Below are positions 13,319-26,130 of a stretch of 64,000 nucleotides of DNA, in pieces. Every line of letters begins with the position of its first letter. Positions within the stretch are counted from its first letter, which is position 1. The DNA comes from Helicoverpa zea (lineage: Eukaryota; Arthropoda; Insecta; Lepidoptera; Noctuidae). Made by a program: the position numbers and the translations under genes. A model generated the notes under the pieces. The model was given only the letters and a program-made list of their open reading frames with translations, had not been told where the DNA came from and ran no database searches. The DNA is taken from NCBI RefSeq assembly GCF_022581195.2, contig NC_061473.1, positions 3,534,001-3,598,000 of the forward strand, read 5' to 3'.

Positions 13319-14689
13319 CGGGGGTAAGACCTCGAAAGCCTAGATTGACTAACTTTTGACACGAAATATGTACCAAGTCTGCGCTAAATCTAAACGAGAC
13401 GCTATTCTGAACTATGATCTAATTCTCAGCCGTGCAGATTGAAATCCTAGTAGTCTTAATTAATCCCGTCACAGGTGGTTACCCTACCTCCTAAATCTAA
13501 AATTTAATATTAGTAACGATAAGCAGCTGATACTTCCTCCTTATTCTCTTAATCCCGTATTATCTTGCGAGCGTGTTAAAGATTAGCTAAAAGATTAAAC
13601 TTTATTCAGTCGGATGGGAGTCGAAAAGTTTTCAACTACTTAAGATACTGTTTTCAGTTGCTCCCCCCTTTATTTCGTGTCGTAGTTCTCGGCCCGAGGT
13701 TGATGGGTAATATTTGTACCATATTTTGAAGACATAATGGGTTTCCTCATAATAATTATCTGCATTTTCGTAGTAGCCAGCGTTAATTCAGTTTAAAACT
13801 CCTTCCGAAACTCGGAAGCTCTAAATTCAATCGTATCAAACGGTTTCGGGTGCTAAGATCCCGAACTCCGATACCACATTTACGTCAATGTCACTCAATA
13901 TTCACGTTATACCTCAATCGTAATAAAATATACGACGTGGGAACCTCTAACAGTGTAATAAAGGGAACTTCGGCGCAAAACGTTAACTTTTCAGTGGAGA
14001 GAGTAGGTGCCGACATAGCACTCGATAGCTAGAGTACTAGGTATGCATGTTTTGTGCGGAGGTGTGCGCGCTCGTGGCGGGCGGTAGCGCCGTCGGTCGG
14101 ATGTATAAAGTGGCGCGCCGGTGGCCACATGACATACCTATAACTCGGCGGTAGCATGACAAACAGCCGCCCGGAGTGCTATGGAGTCGACAAGTTTTCC
14201 TACTTACGGGAATATTTCTTTTGTTAGCGGAACATTTCTTGTCGTGAGATTTTTGTTGTATTACTTTTTATGCTGATTTGAGAATTATGTACCGCATATA
14301 TTTGGTAATTTTTGTAACAAAATCCTAAACTTTTAGAGGACATGGATCCACGACTGATCAACGAATTTTAGCTTATCCAAAATTTTCACCATATATAAAT
14401 ATGGTCAACGAGGAAGGTTAACTTAAATTTTTTGACTAGATAAATGACTAGTGACATTGTTTCAAGATCGAGCCTTTAAATCGCTGAAAGGCCGGAATTC
14501 TAAACAACAAAAATATAGCCCTATCTATCGATGAAGTACCACAGAAATTCTGTTTAACAAACGCCCGTTATTATCCTCATGAAACAGAAGACATAACATC
14601 CATCCTAATTTGAAAAATATCTTATAACCAGAACGGGCATACAAAAAAATAAAAAGACCAAAAAATCTAGAGCTAACACGACTCCACGG

Positions 14690-14990
14690 GCGCAGAATGC
14701 GCGCCCGACACCGGAGGGCGCCCGTCGCTAAAGCGCGATACTACGGGCTCGCCTCGGGCGGCGCGAACCAATTACCCGCCGCCGCCGCGCGGGCATTTAC
14801 CCCCTCCCTCCGACCGCCCGCCCGGCCCCCGACCGAGCACAGAATTACTTATCTCCTCGCGCCGCTGCGATCCTGGTACTCTGCCGCCAGACGTACGCCC
14901 GCAATGCGAATGCGTCGCAACTTTTTGTCGCACGTCATGCCGCATGCGTGTCCCTTTTGCATTTCCCGGAACAAAAAAATATGTCACGCG
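14690..14990. promoter_or_regulatory. CpG-rich island, possible regulatory element
   Basis: About 300 bp of very GC- and CpG-rich sequence (runs such as gcccgccgccgccgcgcggg) stands out sharply from AT-rich flanks. It has no splice-flanked coding sequence that I recognise. A promoter or enhancer is possible by composition only. Confidence 0.3.
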
Positions 14991-15826
14991 AGTGTTGCGT
15001 GCGTTCTGATACAGTACTGAATTATCATGGAGTCGCCGTTTGAATAATTAAAAGGATATTTTCACGATATCTGTTTGTTTGTCGTTAATAAACGCTGTGC
15101 TCATTTACATAGGCCAATTTACACGTTTCTATCACAAGTGCTATTTATTTACAATTAGAACACTGCAATGAATCAATTCAAACTTTATTTTATTGCGAAA
15201 ATAGGAGAAATCATCGATATCGATATGACGCCACAACAATGTTACAACCTTACTTACAAGTTATCTACAATGAAGATAGGCGAAAATGCGATCTATTTCT
15301 ATTTTACAACTAGGTAACTGAACATTCATTAATATTCTGAAGCGATAGATACTTAAGGTACTTAGATAAATTAGTTGCAGTATTGTTAAGTGCGATATGA
15401 TCATATGATAAAGTGCAGTCACTAACCTATCTCAAGAATTTAATTTTACGATAGGCATAAAATAAGACGAATGAATGAAGACGTTGAAAAGTGTAATGTC
15501 AAACAGTAACTTATAATGGTCAGTCATCCAACCAGCTAATTAATTTAAAAACATATAATATCTTAATACAATCGTCATAGTATCTCGAAACTTCTCACAT
15601 AGCATATTCTTCATTTTCAATACATTTGAACCCCTTACATCCCCCACCTGTAGAACACTTTGAAGTTTTTATCCGATACGAAAGTTATCCCTTGCACGTA
15701 AGTACAAAACAACTGTTACTGGGTACAGGATCATAGATAAACGTCTTTTGAATTTGGTAGGAAAATTATATCCTATCGAACTAATATTATAAACACGAAA
15801 GTACCGTATGGATTTTGATAACATAC

Positions 15827-16080
15827 AAGCTTCTGCCCGCGGTTTCACCCGCATCCCGTGGGAACTTCTGCATGAATCCGGATAAAAAGTAGCCTCTACC
15901 CTTCCTCGATAAATGAGCTATCTACACTGAACGAGTTTTTTCAAATCGGACCCTGAGTTCCTGAGATTAGTGCAAACAAACAAACTCGTCAGCTTTATTA
16001 TATGAAGTAATGGATAGGCTACTTTTATCCACGTGCGGGGAGTAGTTCCCTTGGGACGGAGGTGAAACCGCGGGCTAGTT
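15827..16080. repeat. Two Helitron-type tail fragments, opposed
   Basis: 15827-16005 is a minus-strand copy of the short Helitron-type family: its 3' end reads gcgggtgaaaccgcgggcag then aagcttg, so the terminal CTAG is mutated. 16013-16077 is a plus-strand tail with 'gaggtgaaaccgcgggctag' followed by T. The two tails are about 10 bp apart in opposite orientation. Confidence 0.6.
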
Positions 16081-16139
16081 AGGAATACTTACATATTTAG
16101 AGTTTTTTAAAGAAATCTTTTTAAAATCTGTCTACCTTT

Positions 16140-16275
16140 TCCTCAATAATGCTGGGCTCTACCAGTCTAATAGGATGCAGCTACCTTTATGCAGAATATC
16201 TGTATGTTCGTACTCCATGGAGCGACTGCCTATCTGACCTCCATAACCCAATTACTGAGTAAGACGACACTCTCC
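16140..16275 (-). repeat. Diverged LINE 3' fragment
   Basis: It contains 'accagtctaataggatgcag' and 'gagcgactgcctatctgacc', a diverged minus-strand copy of the same 3' end seen at 18211 and 55334. Confidence 0.5.
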
Positions 16276-18210
16276 GATAAGGCTTCTATCTAACAGTAAG
16301 GAATTACAGATCTTAAATGACAGACGAATGCTTTCTGAAGAACAGACGAATCTTTGGCCGAAAATATTAAAAAGAGTTTGTTTCTTTGCCTGCTTGAAAG
16401 CGCCAATCTCAGGAAATACTGACTTAAACATCTTAGTTCGTTTTTCAAGGAAAGTTATTGACTGCTTTGTTCAAGGAGGAAGGGATTTTGTTCTGCATAC
16501 TTAATATGTTTTTTCCGGGTCGGCAAAGTAGTACCTTCTAGACACGGGTGAAAATGCAATCGCTGGTAGAAGCTAGTCTTGATATAAAGTCCATAGGTCC
16601 ACTAGCTTATTAACGGAAGACAATGTAAATAATTGAAGTCCCAATCAACTATTCATTGTCACTTCACAGTGCACATAAACCTACCGTAGGCTAAACTATT
16701 GTATTTAGAAATGAGTGAATGAATGATTGAACGAAATGGTCTCGTTAATCATTCACTGTGTTTATTTGCATTCACTTAGATTTCATCTGATGATGGAAAT
16801 CTGAAATGTGGTTTTAGCTTAATTTTGAACTAAAAATAGTGCCTATTTGACATTACGAAGGTTTACACTGAAAATTAAAGAAAAGGTAGGTATAGTTTTA
16901 GTCTGTAAATACATGACAAATACATTTTTCAGGATCGAAAATTAAAAACTATGGAATTTCTTTCCAAGAAGCTGCCTTGTGAACGGTGAAACAGTAAACA
17001 AAATTAACTGAATGGAAACCGAACCCCTTGTAACAAAGGCAAGGTGAATTAGTCTAGACTTTTATCATGACTTTTTGTCCTACGTACTCTAACTTCCTGA
17101 GGGAACTACCTCCCACCCGCACCCAAATAAAATTAGTATATATGATATTCTGATGCTAATTACTGCTAAGTTAAGCTATATTACTGCGAAGTTTCATCAA
17201 AATGCATTCACTAATTCTAGGGTGAAATAGTAACAAACATCAATAAAATATTACTAGGATCTACCTACCACCACATCTGTGCTCAACATATAGGTACCAG
17301 GACCACAGAACTATATAGGTAGCTATATGATATTTTCGGCGCGCCTCTGTGAAGTCGCTCCCGACCTCGCGCCTTGGCATAGGGCTGCTACATCCGAGTT
17401 CCGACAAATTGATTTATTTGAGGCTCGTATTTTAGAGGTAACAATATATTTGGATTACGGAAGGTCCCGGGAAGTGTCAACCGGGTTTGTGGCGCCTTGT
17501 GAGATTAGTAACGTGATGGACAGATATAATGGTATTACATAGTTGTGTTGTGAGAAGTGGTTTGACAACAAGTATGATATATGGTATGAAATTGACGAAA
17601 AAGTATTTTTTGCAGGGTCTTGTTAAACTTTTAATTACTTAACTATACTGTTTTGAGCTTAACTTTTTGATTTAAAAAAAATCTACGCTATCTATCATCA
17701 AAATGCAACAAAGACAAAAAACCGCATCAAAATTAATTCTAACCTTCAAATTCTCGATCTAGGCAGAAAACGGTACAAAAAAGGCCACAGTAGCCGCTAC
17801 ACTGTCGGGCAGAAAACCCGGGCGCACGAGCCAGCCCTGTGGATAATTTACGAGGCGAGTCGCGGCGGGCCCGTCGACGGCACTGGCTCGATGTGCCCGA
17901 TTTATGGTGTAATTTTTACAATGGCCCGACTCGAGCGGGAGTATACAGTTCTTGGGGTTTGACCACCGGTTCGTAAGTAAAGGTTTTGGTGGGTTTGATG
18001 CTACTGAATTGGTCCAGTGAGGCACATTGTATGGCCGAAGTCATGGTTTAAAGAGCAGTTTTTATGGGAAATGTCTTGAAAGTTAATTTAATTCTGCAAA
18101 CTTGACATTGTTACGAATCTAAAACACTACTTTCTTCATATCCAATAATAATGCTGAATGCTTTTATAACAACTGTGCTATACAAAATTATGTAGTGATA
18201 TGTTTTATAC
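16276..18210. other. No gene seen; noncoding
   Basis: AT-rich with GC patches at about 17330-17420 and 17810-17960. The latter combines CpG-rich sequence with TTTATGG and TAATTTTTAC, which resemble homeodomain-type sites; this is motif-level inference only. Confidence 0.45.
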
Positions 18211-18345
18211 ATCATCATCATCATCTGCCTAGCGTTTTCCCAACTATGTTGGGGTCGGCTTCCAGTCTAACCGGATGCAGCTGAGTACCAGTGTTTTACA
18301 AGGAGCGACTGCCTATCTGACCTCCAGACCTCCTCAAGGCAGTTA
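18211..18345 (-). repeat. RTE-type LINE 3' fragment with (ATC)n
   Basis: On the plus strand, (atc)n is followed by 'cccaactatgttggggtcgg', 'ccggatgcagctgagtacca' and 'gagcgactgcctatctgacc'. It is a clear minus-strand copy of the family at 31000-31240 and 55334-55513. Confidence 0.65.
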
Positions 18346-21300
18346 CCCTACGTTACATACAAAATAAAACTACAATTTAAAAGTTCGTAGGCGTAGCAAA
18401 GCTAGCTACGGTGTAGCCAGATGCGTAGCATAGACAAGCTAATCGAATGTAAAGAATATGCCAATAGGTAAAAAGTTATTTATTTCAGTTATACAGGCAG
18501 TTAGAACGTCAATTTTTCAATAACTTTAATTTGTTTTGTTAAAATGAATAAGGTTATGTAAAAGTTTTACCTTTAAGAGTATGTTCATACATTTTAAGTG
18601 ATACAAAATGAATGATATGATACGATGATCAAATACGGTCTTGAAATTGCCTAATATCCTATGATGAACTATTTTGTTAGTTAACGAAATTACTGTAATT
18701 TTACGAAGTTTACTTTTAGCATGTTCAAAAACTACGCATAATATACTTATGCTATCTTTTAGTTATTTATTAAATCTTCTACTATAGGTTACTTACTACG
18801 TATTCTACAGAGCCATATCCAAAACAGAAGGGCAACTTCAAACATATTTGACACAATCTAAAAACTTATACACACCCGTTCAGCCAATTAACGCGTTAAT
18901 TGCAGTATCAGACACATCCTGTGTTCTCTGGTGCCCTGGTCACTTGCAGTACTGTTGGTCAGATGTTCACCAAGTTTATACAAAACAAAACTAGTTTAAA
19001 TAATTTTTTTGGCTTACTGCAGGATTTTAGAATATTTAGATTAGCAGCACACTGCAAACTTTTAGTCGGCCGATAGTTTTGGTGCTTGATGGGTTTATAC
19101 ATCAGTATGAATGGTAGTACTTACGGATATTACAAAGATCAGGTATTCAACCGGTATCAGACCGACTGAAAACTTTAATTGGAATCAAGATTTTCCTTTA
19201 AATTTGCTAACCATCGGGTCAACTGTCGGTCGACTGTTTAGTCTTCAGTTTGCGGGTACTGTGAATTTCCTATAATGTACTCAAAGGAGTACAGTCTATG
19301 TAAGGAGATGGTAACGTGGTAACAGTCTCGTTCCCAAATGAGTACGTGGCTGTGGTGAGATGGCATTTGTTCCGAAAAGCTGAGTTGCATCGCTCGCTAG
19401 ATATGTTTTGTACTTGTGTTTTTGAATTTGGAATATTTCAAATTCAGTAGAATTCATGTTTGTTCTATAAGCAAAAGACAAAAGTGCGTCTACTTACTAC
19501 AAAAAAAATATTTCCTGATGAGTTTTTCTTTATAAAAAACTCCGCCCCTAAGACGACCCACTGACCCTAGCCTTTCCCCGTGGTTGCATCCGAGTACCGT
19601 GAGAACTACTGCCCGTAGCAGAAAAAAATGTAGCCTATGTTGCTTGGGAAGAGTGTAAGTTTTCCAACAGTGAAAGAATTTTTCAAATCGGTTCGAAAGT
19701 TTCGGAGCCTTTAGAGCACAAACAAAGAAACAAAAAAATGCTCTTACCATACACATTAGCATTGAAGACTTCACTGAACATTCACCTTTTTATCAGCATA
19801 TCCTTAACTTAAAAGCCCGCCATTACCAAACTATGCACACGAGCTTTCAAATCTGACATTCGACCAAAGACTCATCCGACGTTCTGTTTTTTTTTTTTTT
19901 GTAATGCAAAGGTAAGCGTTTCGCAGCATGTGCCAGCCTAACCCCCGGTCGCGTCGGGTGTGATGATGCGGAATAATTTAATTGCTCCACACCACGACTC
20001 CGGCCGTCATTGCTTGACGCGAGATTTTTTACCGACATCACGGCACGTGGAGAGAAGAGAGATATTTCGAAATGAAAAATCTCAGATTTATATTTTAGAA
20101 ATATTTTCTAGATATTCATGAAGGTATGCAAAATAAAGCAAAAACCGCAGAGATACAAGCTTAACCTTATTAGCAAAAGGATTAGGAAAGCCATAAATTA
20201 TAGGAATTTAAAAGGTCCCCATTCCTGCTTACTAATAAGCGTTTAATTCCGCGCAGGTAAAAACGAGGTGAGCCCAGGGTTGGTCCAGCTAGCATTCATT
20301 TTAATCAAGTGTGTCAAACCATTGCCTGATGAATTATATGAACAGACCTGCTTTGTTTTATTAAGCCTGGCAATACGTAGCTTCCATTTTCAAATTTTCA
20401 GAAAAAAAAAAACAACGTTCTTTCGGCATTCGAATTTTGAATTGGCAGAATGCGCTTTCCTTGCAAAGAAAAATTCTTTTCCGCCATTATTGTCGTTTCT
20501 AGAAGAAAATGCCCGCTAAATGCTATCTGCACTGTTTTCAGTTTTTCAGAGCAAACGAAGTTAAGTAAGTACGTACTTACGGTACTTACCTACTTATTGT
20601 GTTTTGGAGACAACAAAAGTTTGTAATCTGCAAAACTCAGTGAACACTGATATTTTATAAATTGAAAATGAAATGATACACTTTTGCGAGCAAAGAGCAA
20701 TGCTTACTCGTGTATTCTGGCAGGCTTTTTAATTTGCACTGTGTGTAAGTATCAATTGCAGTGCATTGCTAACAGGGCTTAAAACCTGTTTTTATTTACA
20801 CATTTTGTGTCGAAATATAATTTTATGTTTCCAAATATTTTTGAACTTGTACATTACCTAAAAATTGTAAGCATTTTGGACAGTCCTTCGAATGAACAAA
20901 AACAAAAAATATATCGATAAAAGACGCTGGGACACGACATCAAAGAGATGTCACCGTGGCAATCGCAACAATTCATCGATTCATTCGATACGAATGATCA
21001 AGGCGACATAACGTGACAGGAGGTTCATGCGATCAAGTCGAACAAGCAGAAATGAATCGATCGCTGTTATCGCCACATATCGGCCGGTGCCTGCTATGTG
21101 TGGTCGGCCACAGGCATTGTTCTCCGCGTTTTTGCTAAACCATGCGCCCGAAGCGCCTGGCGAATATAAATTGAATGCGAACGTTTGTTTAATATTTCAC
21201 ACCGCGTCCACATTGTCATGCGCGCATAGATATCGGCGAAATGTCCCACAAGCCGCCGGTTTTGCATAGGCTCCTATTGAAACTGTGCACACAGAGAGAA

Positions 21301-21957
21301 AATGCCTCGTAAAACTTGATACGTAATGCCTAAGTTCATCAGCCGCCTTATAATTTTAATTGCGTTCCGTGAGTAGTTTCCAGACTTAGTTTTAACTCGT
21401 AATAACAAGATATTCGAAGGAAATATTAATAATAAGCGGATCTGTGGGCCGCAGTGAGTTCAGGTGAGACCAGGCTCGCGGGATAGCTGACTCTTTAATA
21501 AACATGAGGCGCAGGCTGGGCCGCTAATAATAAATGAGCGAGCGCGGCCCGCCCGGCACGTCTGAACACCCGGCGCGCAAGGGAAACTAGGAGTTGCGTA
21601 TAACTGTGCTATAACTACAACTTATAACTAATGTACTTGTTATTTGATGAAATCCTGGTGTATGCAGTCAGGGTAGACTTGTTTGAATGAAAGAATGATT
21701 GACGCTCTTTGTTTGTTAACAAAGTTGGTGAACAATATTAATTTTCTAGTATCATCTCCTAGATATTGACGCTGAAGTTTCACTATACCAATCCCGTCAA
21801 CCATCATCATCACCTGACGCATCATTTTCGCTTGTCATTCTTCCAAAAAGGGAAGGGGCTGCCCTTACTTTCATATGCAAAAAAATATAAGTAAATAAGG
21901 TTTGTTTGTCGTTTGAAATTAACTGATTTAGCACGTGTAAGTTTGTATGTAATTTTG
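18346..21957. other. No gene seen; noncoding
   Basis: No supported gene. A degenerate minus-strand Helitron-type fragment lies at about 19540-19740 ('aaatcggttcgaaagtttcg' region). A CpG-rich patch at about 21460-21590 contains AT motifs (taataaaca, aataataaatga) between GC blocks. Confidence 0.45.
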
Positions 21958-22220
21958 ACGACCTCTGTGGCGCAAAGGTCACCAAGCCGGACTGCCGAAC
22001 CTGAGGTCCCGGGTTCGATCCCCGGTTCGGTCGACATTTGTGTGATGAGCATGCTTGTTGGCCGTGGTCTGGGTGTTACAATATGTATTTATAAATATGT
22101 ATATATGTAGCTATATGTAGTTTATCAGTTGTGTTAGCACCCATAACACAAGTTAATTAATAACTTACCATGGGGCTAACCGACCGTGTGTGAAAAGGTG
22201 TCCCGCCATTATAAAATTAA
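21958..22220 (+). repeat. tRNA-derived SINE
   Basis: The head looks like a tRNA: a Pol III A-box-like tggcgcaaagg at about 21968-21978 and a B box ggttcgatccc about 35 bases further. The body continues with 'gagcatgcttgttggccgtg' and 'taccatggggctaaccgacc'. A true tRNA is excluded because no cloverleaf with a closing acceptor stem can be built around the boxes. Confidence 0.65.
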
Positions 22221-22314
22221 TTTCCGAGTTCTCTTGTAAGTTATTCACATCTAATCGGTTACTTCGCAAAATTCGTCCGTGTTTCTTTCAGACTTAATAA
22301 TTACTCGAACCAAC

Positions 22315-22450
22315 CAGTTAGGCGCGGTTATCGCAAGCTCACCGCAGGCTGTGCACGGGTCCCGTCCCGGGTTCGAGTCTTAGGTCGGGCCGAAATCGGT
22401 TTGTGGTAGAAACTTTATAAAGTAGCCTGGAGTCTGCAAGTAGTTACATA
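22315..22450 (+). repeat. tRNA-derived SINE-like repeat, copy 2
   Basis: It contains 'gcgcggttatcgcaagctca', a B-box-like gggttcgagtc, and 'gggccgaaatcggtttgtgg' followed by 'tagaaactttataaagtagc'. It matches copies at 11395-11540 (minus) and 31245-31395 (plus). Confidence 0.6.
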
Positions 22451-22547
22451 GTCGTACTTGGGAGGGTACATAAATTCGGCTTTCCCCAAATGCTACTCAG
22501 TAGGAGTCCTGATTACAATTCCACGTCATAAGCCGTCAGGCAGAGTT

Positions 22548-22765
22548 CATCATCACCATCCTCCTGCCCTTATCCCAATTTTATTTGGGGTCGGCGCAGC
22601 ATGATTTCTCCTTCCATACTTTTCTATCTGTCGTCTTCTCACAAGTAACATTCTTTCTTACCATATCTACTTTCACACAATCTATTCATCGTTTCTTTGG
22701 TCTTCCTCTTCCCCTTTATCCGTCCACATTCATTCATACTCATCATCTTCCTCACAACATGATTT
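22548..22765 (-). mobile_element. 5'-truncated RTE-type LINE insertion
   Basis: Minus-strand 3' end of an RTE-type LINE: (ATC)n, then the complement of 'gccgaccccaaataaaattg', then the tail of the C-terminal coding region (a piece resembles GRPKKR). An exact 16-bp target-site duplication, gccgtcaggcagagtt, flanks it at 22532-22547 and 22766-22781. Only about 218 bp was copied. It belongs to the same family as 27051-27832. Confidence 0.82.
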
Positions 22766-23129
22766 GCCGTCAGGCAGAGTTATAAAACTGAAACTGCTTT
22801 TTTCGAAAATCTTATTTTACGTTGTTGTTTTTACTTACACCATACGTACAAGTAAAGTTCATTTAAAGCAGTTCCATTGTACACGAGTTCGTTTATGATA
22901 AGCAGAAATTGATTGGGTTCTTGATTAAGAATGTCAGTGTTAATTATTGAGTCACATAGCTATGGTCGTAGTTTAATAACTTGGGGTTTTTTTTTCATTT
23001 CTTGTTGTGACAGTCCCATAGGTTATGAAAAGCGTTATACCTGCATGGGTACACTACCCTTCCTATTTCTCAATTAGTATTATATTTCCCACAATTTCAG
23101 AAGCATAATTTTAAAGTTGAATCATCATC

Positions 23130-23335
23130 ATCATAATTTATTGGTATATTATACGTATATATGTATTTATTGTTATTTGTATTAATATTGATGTATTTAA
23201 TTTGTATTTAGTGTTTTATTCATTATTAATTTTTCTCTGCATCAACCTAAGGTTGACTGGAAAGAATGCCTATGGCATTAAGTCCGCCTATGTAATATTT
23301 TTGTTGCATAAAGTTTAAATAAATAAATAATTAAC
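23130..23335 (+). repeat. LINE 3' end with (AAAT)n tail
   Basis: 'gactggaaagaatgcctatg' and 'gcattaagtccgcctatgta' lead into 'aagtttaaataaataaat'. A related minus-strand tail is at 59817-60450. No coding sequence is left in this copy. Confidence 0.6.
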
Positions 23336-24756
23336 AAAAATTGCTGAAATGGTCAAAGATTCGAACCCCCGGGCATTTATCAATGTAAGTAACGATGCTA
23401 TGACTTTTGTTAAGAAAAGTTACCTGTTAATTGTAATGTTTCAGGTTTTTACACCTAACTCTAGTTTCTAAAGTTTCTTAAACCCGAACTCTATGTTTAA
23501 GTTTCATCTTAATCTAACAAACACACACACACACACAATCTTTCGCCTTTGTAATAGTGTGTGATGCGCTTAAGCCAAGGACCAAGTCTGGTTCGAAAGT
23601 CCCAAAAATATGACAAAGTGATTGACAGCCCCCCATTGCGGGGTTGAAAGAACTCTTTCTTCCCGTGGCCTAGGATCTAAGAACATTCGGAGAAAAACAA
23701 ATTGATTTTACTCGGTGAAAGATTTAAATGGAAATGTATACTACTTACTCCCTCACTCGGAGCGATAGGATGGAGATTTTCCCCATATTATATATGTATT
23801 AATATATGTATCGGCAAAAATGTATGATCCTTAGGTACTTGGCCACCCATCTACTGATATACCGCGGCAATGCAACAGTGATCGATCTTTCAATACGTTA
23901 ACAGTCACGTGACAAACTTCTTAAACTTTTAAGAAGCGAAGAATTCAGTTAGTAATGTTAGTATGCAATCTTTGTCTCATTTTATGTATTTTCTGTGTGG
24001 TGACATCAATATCTTCCTAACTATGTGGACGGCAAACTATCACCTGTTTTATTAACTGCATCAAAGAAATCAACGCGTCTTGTCTAGTCTCGCCTCAATA
24101 ATGAATGAGTAGTGCATTACTCCGCAATAAAACCTCTTACAAACTTATGCGAACCTAGTACAGAGGTAGCACAAATCACCTGTTCTTTGATCTTGCTTGT
24201 TCTACTTTTCCTTCAGCATCCGATGATCCTCGTCTTCTCTTATCATGAATGGTGATGGGGTTAATGACTGAAGTTTATTTATAATATAGAATTACAAGAT
24301 TAGATAATAAAAGAAGAGCATCGCCATTATCAAACTTATTTCGTTTGAGTGCAAAAAAATGTACTACCAATACCGCGCGCGCGGCTCAACTGTAAGATAA
24401 AGTTGCTGGTAACTTATGTTTCCTTAGTACATTAGAAGCGAAAATCACCTGTTCTTGGTGTTATGAATCAACAATCATCAGGTGGGGAAGTCGGTTTATT
24501 GTGGAAATTGCGGTGCTATTTGTTATTGTTAGTATAAATAATTGAAACGAATTCGAACGAATTGAAGAATTCTCGCAAAACCTAGCGCCAGCAGTCTTAT
24601 TCTGTAACTTAGTTGAAATAAATAAGCACAACAAGCACGTAACGGTACTGATTAAGATACTTATTATCAGTGTGAAACATAGGTAGCTAGCTATAAATAG
24701 TTTCAGCATATAAATAGCAGACGTGTTGACCCTAAAATGAATGTGATGTCTCTTAC
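23336..24756. other. Probable intron 1 of NOL4-like gene; no exon seen
   Basis: This is directly downstream of the splice donor of the NOL4-like exon, so it is likely intronic. It holds a (CA)n run at 23519-23538 next to a Helitron-type remnant ('aatctttcgcctttgtaata') and AT-rich sequence. I see no further NOL4 exon. Confidence 0.5.
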
Positions 24757-25275
24757 CTTAACTGGTGGGGTCGGTATATACAGCGGTGGGTCGTTCTGTG
24801 AGCCGCTGAACACATCCTGCCCCTCGACGCCGCCGGCGCATCTCTCCGCGTCCAGCACGCTATATCTGCACACGATGCCGTCGGCAGGCTTCGCGTCATA
24901 CCCAGGCGGCTTGCCCACGTGGAAACCCTTCGCCTTTACCCAGAAACGGAACTTAGAACTATCGGAACTGTTGCATTCCTCCCCCCGCAACGTACGCAGA
25001 ATCCGTCCGTACTTCTTCAAAGTAATCGTCTTAGTTTTAGCTAAATCCCCGTACGTCTGTATAACCCACGGCTGATACGTGGAGAACAGGTCTAATTTCG
25101 GATCTCCTGTGTGCACTTTCGCTCTCTTGTTATTGTTTTGCTCGTTTTTCTTATCGGCCTTCGAGCTACTCGCGGTCGATTTACGCTTTGAAGGTTTTCG
25201 CGGAGTTTTCTCCGGAATCGCCTCCTGCGTCAACTTTTTACGAAGTCCTCGATCACTTATCATTGCTGCTGCCAT
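24757..25275 (-). CDS. NOL4: NOL4/NOL4L-like protein, first coding exon (partial)
   Basis: This is the N-terminal coding exon of a nucleolar protein 4-like gene. From ATG at 25275 it encodes 173 residues and ends at AAG|GTAAGA, a good splice donor in phase 0. Basic, nuclear-localisation-like stretches lie near residues 25-32 (PRKPSKRK) and 49-54. The family signature WVIQTYGDLAKTKTITLKKY spans residues 70-89, and KFRFWVKAKGF follows near residue 110. The exon ends after PLYIPTPPVK, where NOL4 family proteins continue into 'TTDG...'. NOL4 proteins are nuclear and poorly characterised; a transcription-related role is usual in the literature but not visible here. Later exons must lie left of 24757 and were not found, so the intron may be long or leave the window. 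The assignment to family is firm; orthology to NOL4 versus NOL4L is not resolved. Confidence 0.8.
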
Positions 25276-25839
25276 ATTGGATCAGTTCTAATTAACACTA
25301 CACTATAAAGTTCATGTTGTTCATTGTTTTAATCACAGTTTATTTTATCTTAGATCGTTACACACGTTGTTACAAATTATCGTCTTTTTATGCTGTACCT
25401 TTTTCCATTAGGACAGAACGCAAGTTAAAACGTTTCCAGAAACAGTTGGGGAATTGTTTTCATGGAGAGTTGTACAACTGAAAAGTTCCCGAGACTCGTG
25501 CGTATAACTTTGCGAACGCGAACTTTTGACTGCGAAGTTTGCATCGACCTATAAGGACTTTGTATAGAGGAAAAGTTTTCCCGACGGGCGGCGATCGGAC
25601 CGCGGAAGGATGTCGCTCGCCTTTTACTATCGCTGATTACAACGGTGTCGACTTTCGTTGATTGCTGTTCAGGAAGATATGACGACGTTATCCTGCTATT
25701 ATATGCATAGCTTTGTTATTTTTTATTTATCCCTGAATGGGGTGAAATAAATTTTCAAAGTTCAAAATTGTCTATTGATATTATTATTTGTTAACAATTC
25801 TAAGTCCATGCAACAGGTGTCAGTCCAGAAGTTGCAAGG

Positions 25840-26130
25840 AAAAAAATTGGGGATCGAAAAAAGTATCGTTTGCGTGCCGTCGGGCAAGCGTCCCCGTGCG
25901 TAGTTCGCGGCGTGCAGAGAGGCGAGCGACACGGAGCCACAGTGGCGGCCGCTCGCGGACAGCGCGCGCGGAGTACTGGCGCGGGCCGGGCCGGGAGCGG
26001 CACGTGCGGGACGAACGGCCCGACGCTAATTGCCCGCAAAACAATCGGGCCGATCGTCGGCCGCAGGGCGCCCGCGGTAATGCTCGCACTTGGCCGTCCT
26101 TCGCGAGATAACGCGGCGCGGCTATTGTTC
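25840..26130. promoter_or_regulatory. CpG island upstream of NOL4-like start
   Basis: About 290 bp very rich in CG (for example gcggccgctcgcggacagcg) lies 0.6-0.85 kb upstream of the ATG at 25275. It could be the promoter or a 5' untranslated exon of the NOL4-like gene. It has embedded AT motifs such as cgctaattgccc. Position and composition are the only evidence. Confidence 0.4.

Larger units (their letters stand above)
12506..15826. other. No gene seen; noncoding with CpG islands
   Basis: No supported gene. It holds a perfect 19-bp inverted repeat (13228-13318) and CpG-rich patches at about 14050-14130 and 14690-14990. The open frames across the GC island lack protein-like sequence. Confidence 0.5.

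Noticed and set aside
14697..15020. 107-codon frame in a GC island
   Set aside because: Composition alone keeps it open; the Pro/Ala/Arg-rich sequence matches no family.
21958..22034. Possible tRNA gene
   Set aside because: Pol III boxes are present, but there is no proper acceptor stem or anticodon arm and the sequence continues as a SINE body.
23345..23385. Minus-strand tRNA-like sequence (gggggttcgaatc)
   Set aside because: Only a B-box-like string is visible; no A box or cloverleaf was found.
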